From Ruminococcus sp. AM22-13 (GTDB lineage: Bacteria > Bacillota > Clostridia > Lachnospirales > Lachnospiraceae): a stretch of DNA of 43,633 nucleotides. The position numbers were made by a program, and so were the translations under genes. Where the stretch lies: positions 1 through 43,633 of the forward strand of contig NZ_QRIL01000032.1 in assembly GCF_003471165.1 (NCBI RefSeq), written 5' to 3'. Below, one piece after another: positions 8,962-17,226 of the stretch. Numbering within the stretch: position 1 is the first letter of the stretch; every line of letters begins with the position of its first letter. Under the pieces are notes generated by a model, which was given only the letters and a program-made list of their open reading frames with translations, ran no database searches and had not been told where the DNA came from.

Positions 8962-10071
8962 TTATTTCTTGCGTTTTCTTATAACTTTATTATATATTTC
9001 TTTCCAGTCATATAATGCCGTTTTGAAAAATATAAACGGATACTTTCTTTCATAACTATTCTTTTTCTTTTCATCCCATACTTCATTATTATCAGCTAAT
9101 TTTTGTGAAAATGCATCTTTAACTTCTTTCGACAACCATTCTCTACCATCTTCACATACTCTGTTACGAATGTCAGCGTATGTTGGTGTTTCTAATTCTG
9201 GAACTACTCCCAAGGTTAAAAATGCATGACCATTATAACAATATGGCTGTCTGCAATGTTTTCCCACTGGATTAAAGATTATTGGTTGTTCAGGATTTGT
9301 AAATATATTTTGATTACTAAGCTGTCCATAACATGGCTTAGCAGCCCCAGTTCCTAAATCAACGTACAAAGTCCAAGCTCCCGCATAACAAAAATCATCT
9401 ATTTTTTTCTGAAAAATGTCCAATTTGAAATCAAACATTGTAGAATCAAATTTTCTCCAAACAGACTCATACTCTTTTCTTGACATAGATGTCAAAAGAT
9501 CTTTTTTCTCAGTCAAATCATTTCGTCCTACTGTAATTTGACATGCTGCTCCTAGTTCTGATTTACAAAGATTTATAATTTCATCAATATCATCAATCAA
9601 TCCATCATAAGGCATTAACTCAACAGTAAACGAACATCCCTTTTCCCACATCTTTTTCACATTTGAAAAGTATCTATCTATCCATCCTTTTTTCTTTAAC
9701 TCTGCATAGTGGAAAGAGAATTTGAACTCCAAATGCTCTAACAAATTTCTTGGAAACTCAGCAATTTCATCAAATCGACTTGTCAATGTTCCATTTGTTA
9801 CAACCTCTAAAAAATGTCCTTGCAATAATAATTGGTAAATATATTGCGGCATTTCTTTCGGAATAAGAGTTTCTCCTCCTCCCGTTAGATTTATAATACA
9901 AGTGCCTCCTAACCTCTCTTTTGAAAGACATTTGCCAACATGCTCTGGAGTATATAAAAATTTAGCTACTCCTTTTTCATTTTCTTTCAATGCTGAAATA
10001 TAACAATATTCACATTTAAGATTACAATTCTTAATTGGTACATTGATAACTAACAATCTTTTGATTTCCAT
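8962..10071 (-). CDS. Radical SAM protein with extra C-terminal cysteines
   Basis: A 369-residue protein. The radical SAM cluster motif is C16-x3-C20-x2-C23 (CNLKCEYCY), followed by GGGETL near 64-69 for SAM binding. Further cysteines at 228, 247, 273 and 278 could bind an auxiliary iron-sulfur cluster, in the manner of SPASM/twitch domains. The gene lies 2 bases after the pyruvyltransferase stop and 8 bases before wzy, so it is in the operon. Radical SAM enzymes of nucleotide sugars (for example DesII, which acts on amino-dideoxy sugars) give a precedent for sugar chemistry, but no peptide substrate or sugar specificity can be read here. Product unknown. Confidence 0.8.
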   Translation of the reverse strand: MEIKRLLVINVPIKNCNLKCEYCYISALKENEKGVAKFLYTPEHVGKCLSKERLGGTCIINLTGGGETLIPKEMPQYIYQLLLQGHFLEVVTNGTLTSRFDEIAEFPRNLLEHLEFKFSFHYAELKKKGWIDRYFSNVKKMWEKGCSFTVELMPYDGLIDDIDEIINLCKSELGAACQITVGRNDLTEKKDLLTSMSRKEYESVWRKFDSTMFDFKLDIFQKKIDDFCYAGAWTLYVDLGTGAAKPCYGQLSNQNIFTNPEQPIIFNPVGKHCRQPYCYNGHAFLTLGVVPELETPTYADIRNRVCEDGREWLSKEVKDAFSQKLADNNEVWDEKKKNSYERKYPFIFFKTALYDWKEIYNKVIRKRKK

Positions 10072-10073
10072 AC

Positions 10074-11123
10074 TTAATCCTTTCGTATTACGTCTGCCAT
10101 TTTTTCAAAATAGTTTAGCAATTTTTCTCTATCATATTTTTTATGTTCCCATATAGTTGTTCTCTTTAATTTTTCAAGCACTTCACTTAACGAATTAGCT
10201 CTTACAATCATATTTGTATCATCAAGCCAATCTGCCACTCCAAAAACTTTACCAGTTTTATTATTTAAAACAATGCATGGAGTCCCATTTAATACAGAAA
10301 ACAGCATTGCATGTAAACGGTCTGTTATAGTAATTTCCGCATTTTCAAAAGTTTCCCACGACTTTTGCAACTCGCTTATTCGCTTTCTTAAAACAACTGG
10401 CGATTTTATAACAGTACTAACTTTTCTAATATTATAATTTTGTTTTATTTTTTCATAAAAATCATCAATATTTTCTTGCTCAGATTCGCAATCCTCTCGA
10501 ATACATACATTTATCACTTTCTCATGTCCAGTACATTTTTCCTTTGTTCTTATATTTTTCCCATACAAAACCATATCTGGCACTAAATATACATCTGAGT
10601 TTCCTGTAAATTCAAATTTTTGTTTTATAAAATTGTAAGACCTCCTTTCTCTTACAAATATATGTAAATTACTATGTTTTTTTAATATTTCATTTGTTAT
10701 TCTGTATTCCTTCTCTCCCAGTTCGTCTAAAGTATAATATACTGTTTGTGGAAGAATAATAATCTTATTATTTGGGTAGTTCTGCACAATCTCACGTATA
10801 ACACATTCATTATGTATCCATAAATTCCCCATCCATCCACCACCCGAAATTACAACTAAATCTTCAGGTGTTACTGCATTTTTTATTATTTTTTTTTGTA
10901 TATGATACATAGGCATCAATATTTCAAAATATTCATAATCCGGGAAAAAATCTTCAAAAAAATATTGTTCTTGGATTGCGATTGCATGATCCCCCAAATT
11001 ACCATGCATAGGTGTTCCAAACAAAAAAATCTTTTTATTTTTATTTGATTTTAATTTTTTTATTGCCAAACGCCATCCAGGATAAGCTACTGACAGTTTA
11101 ATTTGTTCTTTTAAAATATTCAT
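10074..11123 (-). CDS. Polysaccharide pyruvyl transferase family protein
   Basis: A 349-residue protein of the CsaB/PssM-like family, which adds ketal-linked pyruvate from phosphoenolpyruvate to sugars. Family features are GTPMHGNLGDHAIAIQEQ near the N-terminus, VVISGGGWMGNLW near 90, and the C-terminal block ITDRLHAMLFSVLNGTPCIV with its conserved Asp-Arg-His. I chose the ATG at 11123 because GAGGG lies seven bases upstream; the longer frame would need a TTG. It overlaps the preceding glycosyltransferase gene by 26 bases. Pyruvylation would give the polymer negative charge. Confidence 0.85.
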   Translation of the reverse strand: MNILKEQIKLSVAYPGWRLAIKKLKSNKNKKIFLFGTPMHGNLGDHAIAIQEQYFFEDFFPDYEYFEILMPMYHIQKKIIKNAVTPEDLVVISGGGWMGNLWIHNECVIREIVQNYPNNKIIILPQTVYYTLDELGEKEYRITNEILKKHSNLHIFVRERRSYNFIKQKFEFTGNSDVYLVPDMVLYGKNIRTKEKCTGHEKVINVCIREDCESEQENIDDFYEKIKQNYNIRKVSTVIKSPVVLRKRISELQKSWETFENAEITITDRLHAMLFSVLNGTPCIVLNNKTGKVFGVADWLDDTNMIVRANSLSEVLEKLKRTTIWEHKKYDREKLLNYFEKMADVIRKD

Positions 11124-11877
11124 TATATCCCTCAAAAAAATATTTAAAATTATTTTCTTTTTTTAACATCAAATCTCTAAGTAAAACTAATAAACAAATA
11201 AATATATTAAAATTCTTTCCATAAATTGCCCCTTTAGCAATAATTTGTTTGTTGCTACTACCATTTTCTTTCTTTTTATGATAAACCGTTGCCTCTGGTA
11301 TATAAAAGATTGTATTTTTTTCATAATTACTTAAAAGGAAATCCACTTCTTCTCCACATACAAATTCGCTCCCCAAACCTAAACGTTCATCAAATTTTTT
11401 ATTCATCACTAAATCTTTCTTAAATGCAACTTCAATAGACGATTTTGACATGAGCTGTAATTTGTTTCTTACATACTCTTCGTTGGAAGTATAATTTTTA
11501 TATGGAATATTTTTTTCCGGATCAAAAATCTGTGATAATACAATTTTAGCACATTGTCTTTTTTCAAATGCATTTACTATAATTTCAAATGCATTTACAG
11601 GATACCAACAATCATCATCAGATAATACTACTATCTCGCCTAATGCCTGCTCTAATCCTCTATTTCTAGCTCGTGATAATCCTTTTACACTCATTTCAAT
11701 TTGCTTTATATCCAAATTACTATATTTACAAATTATATCTTTTACAATTTCATGATTATCCTGCGTTACAAATATAATTTCAAAGTCTTTATATGACTGT
11801 TTTTCCAGTGTTTCTAATAATCGTCTAATTTCCTTTTCTCTTGTTCCTAACGTAGGAACTAATACTGATATTTTCAT
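11098..11877 (-). CDS. GT2 family glycosyltransferase
   Basis: A 259-residue GT-A fold enzyme with N-terminal MKISVLVPTLGTREKEI, the acceptor-region block GLSRARNRGLEQALGE (about 66-81) and the metal-binding VLSDDDCWYP near 88-97. It probably adds one sugar to the lipid-linked repeat unit on the cytoplasmic side of the membrane; donor and linkage are unknown. It begins 10 bases after the other GT2 gene and its 3' end overlaps the pyruvyltransferase gene. Strongly AT-rich. Confidence 0.85.
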   Translation of the reverse strand: MKISVLVPTLGTREKEIRRLLETLEKQSYKDFEIIFVTQDNHEIVKDIICKYSNLDIKQIEMSVKGLSRARNRGLEQALGEIVVLSDDDCWYPVNAFEIIVNAFEKRQCAKIVLSQIFDPEKNIPYKNYTSNEEYVRNKLQLMSKSSIEVAFKKDLVMNKKFDERLGLGSEFVCGEEVDFLLSNYEKNTIFYIPEATVYHKKKENGSSNKQIIAKGAIYGKNFNIFICLLVLLRDLMLKKENNFKYFFEGYNEYFKRTN

Positions 11878-11887
11878 ATTTATTTCC

Positions 11888-12640
11888 TTACTTAATTTTT
11901 AGCAATTTAATCACACACCAATATGCTATATGAAAAACACTTCTGGCTATGCTCAAATGTTCTATATCTCTATATAAAATCCAATGATATTTAATTACCT
12001 TAAATTTATTACTTGAAATAGAATTTTGTCTTATGCGGTATTTCATAAGTACCGATCTCATACCATAAATGTTTTTTTCTTTTTTTAACATTTGAAGCCA
12101 CAAAGCATCATCGTTTCGTTTTCTAATATTAGGGACTTCAAATTTTCCCATCTTTTCTACGTTGTACATAACCGTAGAATTTCCTACCGGGCAATCTAAA
12201 AGCACTCGATTATAATCAGCCTTTGGTACTGTCTTTATAATTTTATTTAACGATTTTCCATTTTCATCAATTTGTTCATACGCTGTACAAGAAAATGCAA
12301 CATCATACTTTTTCATAAATGCTAATTGCTTTTTCAATTTTTCTTCTGGCCAAATATCATCAGAATCTAAAAAAGCCATATATTCCCCATCTGCCAACTC
12401 CATTGCTTTTGTTCTCGCAACGGCAGCTCCAGAGTTATTTTCTAAGCAAAAATATTTTATTCTACTATCTTCTTTTATATATTTATCGACAATTTCTTTT
12501 GTATTGTCTGTCGAACAATCATCAACAATAATCATTTCCCATTGCTGATAAGTTTGTGTCTGAACAGATTCAATTGTTTCCCCTATAAACTTCGCACAAT
12601 TATATGTTGGCGTAATAACTGATACTAATCCTTTTTCCAT
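11888..12640 (-). CDS. GT2 family glycosyltransferase
   Basis: A 250-residue GT-A glycosyltransferase. From the N-terminus it shows SVITPTYNCAKFIGETIESV, the VDDCSTDNT nucleotide-binding block, and the FLDSDDIW DxD metal site near residue 95. The ATG at 12640 is preferred over an in-frame GTG two codons earlier because GGGAG precedes it at good spacing. It follows the short phosphoglycosyltransferase by 9 bases, so it may add the second sugar. Acceptor and donor cannot be read from the sequence. Confidence 0.87.
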   Translation of the reverse strand: MEKGLVSVITPTYNCAKFIGETIESVQTQTYQQWEMIIVDDCSTDNTKEIVDKYIKEDSRIKYFCLENNSGAAVARTKAMELADGEYMAFLDSDDIWPEEKLKKQLAFMKKYDVAFSCTAYEQIDENGKSLNKIIKTVPKADYNRVLLDCPVGNSTVMYNVEKMGKFEVPNIRKRNDDALWLQMLKKEKNIYGMRSVLMKYRIRQNSISSNKFKVIKYHWILYRDIEHLSIARSVFHIAYWCVIKLLKIK

Positions 12641-12649
12641 ACACACTCC

Positions 12650-13333
12650 CTACCTAATCACTGCAAAAACTGTTTTTATCATTGTTCCTATATCATGTAT
12701 AAAACTAAATTTCCTAATACTTTCAAGATTGTATTTCATCTTCTCCGGAAGAACTTTTTCTACATATACTTTGTCCACATCGTCTGCTTTATCCAATAAC
12801 TCCGCTTCATCTTTATATTTTATACTCGCCTCAGATGTAACTCCCGCCGGTAATAACAACGTAGCAAACATTTCCGGTGTATACTTCTTTACATAATGCG
12901 TACTTTCCGGTCTGGTTCCTACAAGCGTCATATCGCCTAAAATAATATTTATTAGCTGCGGCAATTCATCCAAACGATATTTACGAAGTTTTTCGCCTAC
13001 CCTCGTAACTCTACTGTCATTGGATACGGTAACCTGGGTGCCGATTTTATCTGCATTAGCAACCATTGTTCGGAATTTAAATATCTTGAATTTTCTTCCG
13101 TATTGTGTAACACGCTCCTGACGATAAAACACTCCTCCTTTAGAATCTCTTACAATCATAATTGAGATAGCAATTAATACAGGAGAAAATGTTACGAGCA
13201 TAACAGATGCAGCAAATACATCAAATCCTCTTTTTAAAGCCAAACTAATTTTTTTCTTTTTTAAACTGTCATAATATGGACGAACTTCCTCCGTCTGCAT
13301 AAATTTTGGTAATTTCTCCCATTCTCGTAACAT
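12650..13333 (-). CDS. Short (PglC-type) initiating phosphoglycosyltransferase
   Basis: A 227-residue monotopic bacterial sugar transferase that places a sugar-1-phosphate on undecaprenyl phosphate to start the repeat unit. One re-entrant hydrophobic segment (about 38-60, with the SPVL break) follows LKRGFDV. The catalytic Asp-Glu pair is D122-E123 in LDELPQLINIILGDMTLVGT, and the GTRPE block is intact. It lacks the extra N-terminal membrane domain of WbaP-type enzymes. It sits directly after the aminotransferase gene, so a 4-amino-4,6-dideoxy sugar is a likely substrate (inference). This intact copy contrasts with the truncated long enzyme at 17227-18483. Confidence 0.88.
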   Translation of the reverse strand: MLREWEKLPKFMQTEEVRPYYDSLKKKKISLALKRGFDVFAASVMLVTFSPVLIAISIMIVRDSKGGVFYRQERVTQYGRKFKIFKFRTMVANADKIGTQVTVSNDSRVTRVGEKLRKYRLDELPQLINIILGDMTLVGTRPESTHYVKKYTPEMFATLLLPAGVTSEASIKYKDEAELLDKADDVDKVYVEKVLPEKMKYNLESIRKFSFIHDIGTMIKTVFAVIR

Positions 13334-13360
13334 CTGTATCTCCTATTTCTTCTATCACAT

Positions 13361-14563
13361 TTAAATATATTCTTTCACGATTCTACTAAACTGCTTGATC
13401 ACATAATCCACTTCTTCATCTGTAAGTTTTGTATGAAGAGGTAAAGTAATCTCATTTTCAAATCTTTTATATGCATTAGGATAATCTTTAATATCAAATC
13501 CCATATTTTTGTATGCAGTCATCATTGGCAACGGCTTATAATGCACATTGCAGGCAACACCTGCTTCTGCCATCTTCACGATAATCTCATGCCTCTGCTC
13601 CAACGTAATTCCCGGAACTCTTGTTATATACAAATGCCCAGATGACTGGTGGTTTTCCGTATAGTGATTTAATACCTCTATTCCGATTGGCTTAAATGCT
13701 GCATCATATTTTCCTATGATTTCTTTTCGACGTTCAAGCAAACCTTTATATCTCTTCATCTGTGCCAGTCCGATTCCAGCTACAACATCAGTCATATTAC
13801 ATTTAAACCAAGGTCCAACGATGTCATACTCCCATGCCCCAAGCTGCGTTTTTGCAAGTGCATCTTTTGACTGACCATGAAGTGATAACAACTGATACTG
13901 ATGATAAATTTCTTCGTTATCAATTCCATCAATATCTTTCCAAACAGCGGCGCCACCTTCTGCAGTTGTAAAATTCTTAACTGCATGGAAGCTAAAATTT
14001 GAAAAATCTGCAATACTTCCAACTGGTTTCTCTTTCCAGGTTGCACCAAAAGCATGTGCTGCATCTGCCATAATAATCACTCTGCCGATGCTTTCCTGTA
14101 TTTTATTTGCCGGATGGAACAAGTCTTTCTTACGTTCTACAATAGAAAAAATCCTATCATAATCACATGGCACTCCGCCGAGATCTACTGGAATAATTAC
14201 TTTTGTTTTTTCAGTAATAGCATTTTCCAACTGCTTATAATCCATTTCAAGAGAATCTCTCTGAGTATCAATTAAAATAAGTTTTGCCCCTACATGACAT
14301 ACTACAGACGCACTTGCAGTATATGTATACGCACATGTAATGACTTCATCGCCTTCTTTAATTCCTAATAAACGCAAGGTCATTTCTGCACATGCTGTCT
14401 GCGAATTAAGACAAACAGCACGATTTACTCCACATAAATCTGCAACCTCTCGCTCTAATTCTTTTGTCTTAGGCCCAGTTGTAATCCATCCGGATCTTAA
14501 TGCTTCTGAAACCTGTTCAATTTCTTTTTCTGTTATATCTGGCGGTGAAAATGGAATCTTCAT
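13361..14563 (-). CDS. DegT/DnrJ/EryC1-type sugar aminotransferase
   Basis: A 400-residue PLP-dependent aminotransferase of nucleotide sugars. Asp167 lies in IMADAAHAFG, and the PLP lysine is K196 in SFHAVKNFTTAEGG. The ATG at 14563 is chosen because AAAGGAGG precedes it and the family N-terminus (IPFSPPDITEKEI) begins there. With the 4,6-dehydratase two genes upstream it would aminate a UDP-4-keto-6-deoxy sugar at C4, as PglE and related enzymes do. No PglD-type N-acetyltransferase is present in this cluster, so the amino group may stay free or be modified by an enzyme elsewhere. Confidence 0.9.
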   Translation of the reverse strand: MKIPFSPPDITEKEIEQVSEALRSGWITTGPKTKELEREVADLCGVNRAVCLNSQTACAEMTLRLLGIKEGDEVITCAYTYTASASVVCHVGAKLILIDTQRDSLEMDYKQLENAITEKTKVIIPVDLGGVPCDYDRIFSIVERKKDLFHPANKIQESIGRVIIMADAAHAFGATWKEKPVGSIADFSNFSFHAVKNFTTAEGGAAVWKDIDGIDNEEIYHQYQLLSLHGQSKDALAKTQLGAWEYDIVGPWFKCNMTDVVAGIGLAQMKRYKGLLERRKEIIGKYDAAFKPIGIEVLNHYTENHQSSGHLYITRVPGITLEQRHEIIVKMAEAGVACNVHYKPLPMMTAYKNMGFDIKDYPNAYKRFENEITLPLHTKLTDEEVDYVIKQFSRIVKEYI

Positions 14564-14597
14564 AATATCGTTTCCTCCTTTTATCTGACTGATTATT

Positions 14598-14861
14598 TTA
14601 GAAAAAGCCTGGCTCAACACCCGTTCTTCCTACCTCTTCTTTTACCCAATCTGCATTCAGATCATTTTTGACTATTTCATTCTTTTTTAAATAAAGAACA
14701 ATTTTACAATCCCTTGCCTCAATAGCACTAACAATCATTTCAGCATCCAATAGACTCTCTGGAATTGCATCAATATTTGCATATTCCTGTTCGCCCTCTT
14801 CTGTTACCAAAATAATAGAACCTTTGATTTTGTCTAATATTGATTTTGTTTCGTAATGCAT
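14598..14861 (-). CDS. Small hypothetical protein between dehydratase and aminotransferase
   Basis: With the ATG at 14861 (GGAAGGA seven bases upstream) the product has 87 residues. The sequence is acidic and mixed alpha/beta, with no signal peptide, membrane segment or cysteines placed as a metal site. It has a core DAEMIVSAIEARDCKIVLYL. I do not recognise a family. It lies 45 bases after the dehydratase gene and 34 bases before the aminotransferase gene, so it is cotranscribed with the amino-sugar steps. It may be an accessory protein for one of them, but nothing in the sequence shows this. Confidence 0.6.
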   Translation of the reverse strand: MHYETKSILDKIKGSIILVTEEGEQEYANIDAIPESLLDAEMIVSAIEARDCKIVLYLKKNEIVKNDLNADWVKEEVGRTGVEPGFF

Positions 14862-14906
14862 ATGCGTCCTTCCCGTATTTTTATAAAAATACAATCTTGT
14901 TATATT

Positions 14907-16862
14907 TTATATAGCTACTGCTTCTTCCCTTTCAGGCTCGCTCTTTTTTTGATGTACAGCAAATTCAGCAGCTCGATTAACTTCTTCCGGCTTTTTAAAT
15001 GTTGGTACAGCTTTTCTTAATACTTCTCTTGCCTGTGAATCATCTCCTGTTTCACAAACTTCTCTAAGCATATTCAAACGAGTATTAATTTCTTCCGGAC
15101 TTAATGCTGAATCACGCTCAATAAATATCATGCTGTTACTTGTTTTATCTAATTCTTCTGTTTTAACCAACAATTCTTCATACAACTTTTCCCCCGGTCT
15201 TAATCCGGTTTCCACAATTTCAATTCCCTGTACACCAGACAATCGAATCATATTCTCTGCCAAATCCATTATTTTTACAGGCTGTCCCATATCCAATACA
15301 AAAAGCTCTCCATTATTTGCCATAGCTCCACTTTGAAGTACAAGCTGTGATGCTTCTGGGATAGTCATAAAATATCGAATAATTCGCTTATCTGTAACTG
15401 TAACCGGTCCTCCATTAGCTATCTGACGTTTAAATAACGGAATAACCGAACCCGCACTACCTAATACATTTCCAAAACGTGTCGCACTATACTTCACTTT
15501 TCCATGCATACTTGCACTCTGCACAATCATTTCGCACATTCTCTTGGTAGCACCCATAACATTCGTAGGATTAACCGCTTTGTCCGTTGATACCATCATG
15601 AAACGTTCCGCTTCATATTTTTCACAAAGTTCAACCAGATTCTGTGTTCCAAATACATTGTTATAGATGGCCTCGATACAGTTATGTTCCATTAAAGGCA
15701 CATGCTTATGTGCTGCTGCATTAATTACAATCTGTGGATGGTACTTAGCAAATACACGTTCCAGTGCGTTCTTGTGTGTAATAGAACAAATTTCAATCTG
15801 AAGATTTAAAGTATTTCCATATGCAATTTTTAATTCCTGTTGAACATCGTATGCGCCATTTTCATAAATATCCAAAATAACAATCTGTTTCGGTTGCATC
15901 TTTGCCAACTGACGACACAGCTCCGATCCAATGGAACCGCCACCACCAGTAATCAAAACAACTTTGCCTTTGTAATATTCATTTGTATGCTCATCAGATA
16001 CTACCAATGGCTTTCTGAACAATAATTCCTCAATATCAAATTCTCTTAAATGTCGCTTTCCTCCTGCCGCATAAACAGTCGGATAATCATAAACTTTTAA
16101 TTTATATCCAGCATTTTTATAGTATTCATATAATGTTTTCTTCTTTTCTGCATCCATTGACGGTATAGCAAATACAATTTCCTGTACTTCATACTCATTC
16201 AATTTTCTAAATGTTGCTTCATCTTCTGACCATACCGGTAATCCCTGAATTTCACGACCTACTTTATTTTCATTAATATCAATAAAACATCTCGGAATGT
16301 ATGCCGCTTCATCACTATTCAGAAGATCTTCCGCAAAACTTACTCCTACACGTCCAGCTCCAATTATTGCTATTTTGATTTTCTGGATTTCTTTATCATT
16401 TCCTTTCTTCACTCTACCGAATGTATATAATAAGGAAGCTAAAAATCTCCCCTGCTTCGTTTCCTGATTACTACATTTATATGCATATCTATACATCATC
16501 CTTAACGCCAATGCGCCTAAGAGATTTATACTGATCAAACACAGCATTCTCGCAAATGTAATTTTCTCAACTGGAAGAACCAGTTCTAAAATCAAATAGA
16601 CAAAAAATGCTATTGCATCTGTATATAACAGTCGAATATAACACTGAATACCGCCATATCTCCAAATCTGTCCATATACATTTCCAATCAATCTAATTGA
16701 AAATACACATAACAGTGCAAGAACCATCTGCTGCAACATACCTGAAATGGAAAGTTTATCATTTCCACCATAAAGTCCTAAAAGCAACACCGCTGATAAT
16801 TCATACACAAGCAAATCATATACAACCAGCATCCATCGAACATTACGCTTCTTATATTTCAT
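14907..16862 (-). CDS. Membrane NDP-sugar 4,6-dehydratase (PglF/CapD/WbpM type)
   Basis: A 651-residue protein. Four N-terminal membrane segments (about 10-125) are followed by a Rossmann-like domain with IIGAGRVG (166-173) and an extended SDR domain with TGGGGSIG (305-312). The active-site block STDKAVNPTNVMGATK covers residues 425-440, including T426, D427, K428, M436 and K440. This is the class that uses Asp-Lys-Met rather than the classic Tyr-x3-Lys. It would convert a UDP-N-acetylhexosamine to the 4-keto-6-deoxy sugar for the aminotransferase. The ATG at 16862 has GGAG eight bases upstream. About 360 bases separate it from the truncated phosphoglycosyltransferase gene and hold a leader ORF and hairpins. 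Confidence 0.92.
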   Translation of the reverse strand: MKYKKRNVRWMLVVYDLLVYELSAVLLLGLYGGNDKLSISGMLQQMVLALLCVFSIRLIGNVYGQIWRYGGIQCYIRLLYTDAIAFFVYLILELVLPVEKITFARMLCLISINLLGALALRMMYRYAYKCSNQETKQGRFLASLLYTFGRVKKGNDKEIQKIKIAIIGAGRVGVSFAEDLLNSDEAAYIPRCFIDINENKVGREIQGLPVWSEDEATFRKLNEYEVQEIVFAIPSMDAEKKKTLYEYYKNAGYKLKVYDYPTVYAAGGKRHLREFDIEELLFRKPLVVSDEHTNEYYKGKVVLITGGGGSIGSELCRQLAKMQPKQIVILDIYENGAYDVQQELKIAYGNTLNLQIEICSITHKNALERVFAKYHPQIVINAAAHKHVPLMEHNCIEAIYNNVFGTQNLVELCEKYEAERFMMVSTDKAVNPTNVMGATKRMCEMIVQSASMHGKVKYSATRFGNVLGSAGSVIPLFKRQIANGGPVTVTDKRIIRYFMTIPEASQLVLQSGAMANNGELFVLDMGQPVKIMDLAENMIRLSGVQGIEIVETGLRPGEKLYEELLVKTEELDKTSNSMIFIERDSALSPEEINTRLNMLREVCETGDDSQAREVLRKAVPTFKKPEEVNRAAEFAVHQKKSEPEREEAVAI

Positions 16863-17016
16863 TTGTATTTCTCCATCCGCAGGTTTTAATCTTACTTTTC
16901 CTGCATTTTCTTTTTTGTTAAAAACTTAAATTTTCATCGTTCAATGAAGATAATTTTTCTTACTTGCTTCTCATATTCATTCTTACAATTTTTCCTTTTC
17001 ATATAGTCCATTACCC

Positions 17017-17034
17017 CCCCAAACAATTTTGGAG
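17017..17034 (-). promoter_or_regulatory. Small hairpin in the dehydratase leader
   Basis: CCCCAAA-CAAT-TTTGGAG on the plus strand folds as a 7-bp stem (one G-U pair) with a four-base loop in minus-strand RNA. It lies downstream of the larger leader hairpin and 155 bases before the dehydratase start. The run of seven C on the plus strand (G in the RNA) at 17014-17020 is unusual for this AT-rich region. No U tract follows, so it is not a standard terminator. Confidence 0.35.
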
Positions 17035-17049
17035 TCCTTAACACGACAA

Positions 17050-17092
17050 CTAGCCTGTAAATGTTCTTTTCTGAAGAGCATCCGCAGGCTAG
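17050..17092 (-). promoter_or_regulatory. Large leader hairpin upstream of the dehydratase gene
   Basis: Outer arms CTAGCCTG (17050-17057) and CAGGCTAG (17085-17092) pair perfectly. Inside a 3/3 internal loop a second 8-bp stem forms (ATGTTCTT with AAGAGCAT, one G-U), closed by a five-base loop. No U tract follows on either strand, so it is not a simple intrinsic terminator. It begins one base after the stop of a 34-codon ORF. Structured leaders occur in polysaccharide operons (for example RNA bound by the NusG paralog LoaP, or the EAR element), but I cannot match this one to a named family. Confidence 0.55.
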
Positions 17093-17093
17093 G

Positions 17094-17198
17094 TCAAACC
17101 TCCTTATCATAATTTTTCGGCTTATAGTGTGGGTCAAAATAAGCATCCAAGAAACCATTTATTTGTACATAATTTCCTAGCTTAACCGACACAACCAT
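17094..17198 (-). CDS. 34-codon leader ORF or mobile-element remnant
   Basis: ATG at 17198 opens a 34-residue frame ending in YFDPHYKPKNYDKEV and stopping with TGA at 17096-17094, one base before the large hairpin. No good ribosome site is visible. It could be a leader peptide whose translation affects hairpin folding, or a C-terminal remnant of a larger gene brought in by the event that truncated the upstream phosphoglycosyltransferase. I do not recognise the sequence. Confidence 0.35.
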   Translation of the reverse strand: MVVSVKLGNYVQINGFLDAYFDPHYKPKNYDKEV

Positions 17199-17226
17199 GC
17201 AGAAAAATCATCATAACCAGATTCGA

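Noticed and set aside
16934..17158. 74-residue minus-strand ORF before the dehydratase
   Set aside because: It runs straight through the two leader hairpins and has no ribosome site or recognisable family; the region is better read as leader RNA or remnant DNA.
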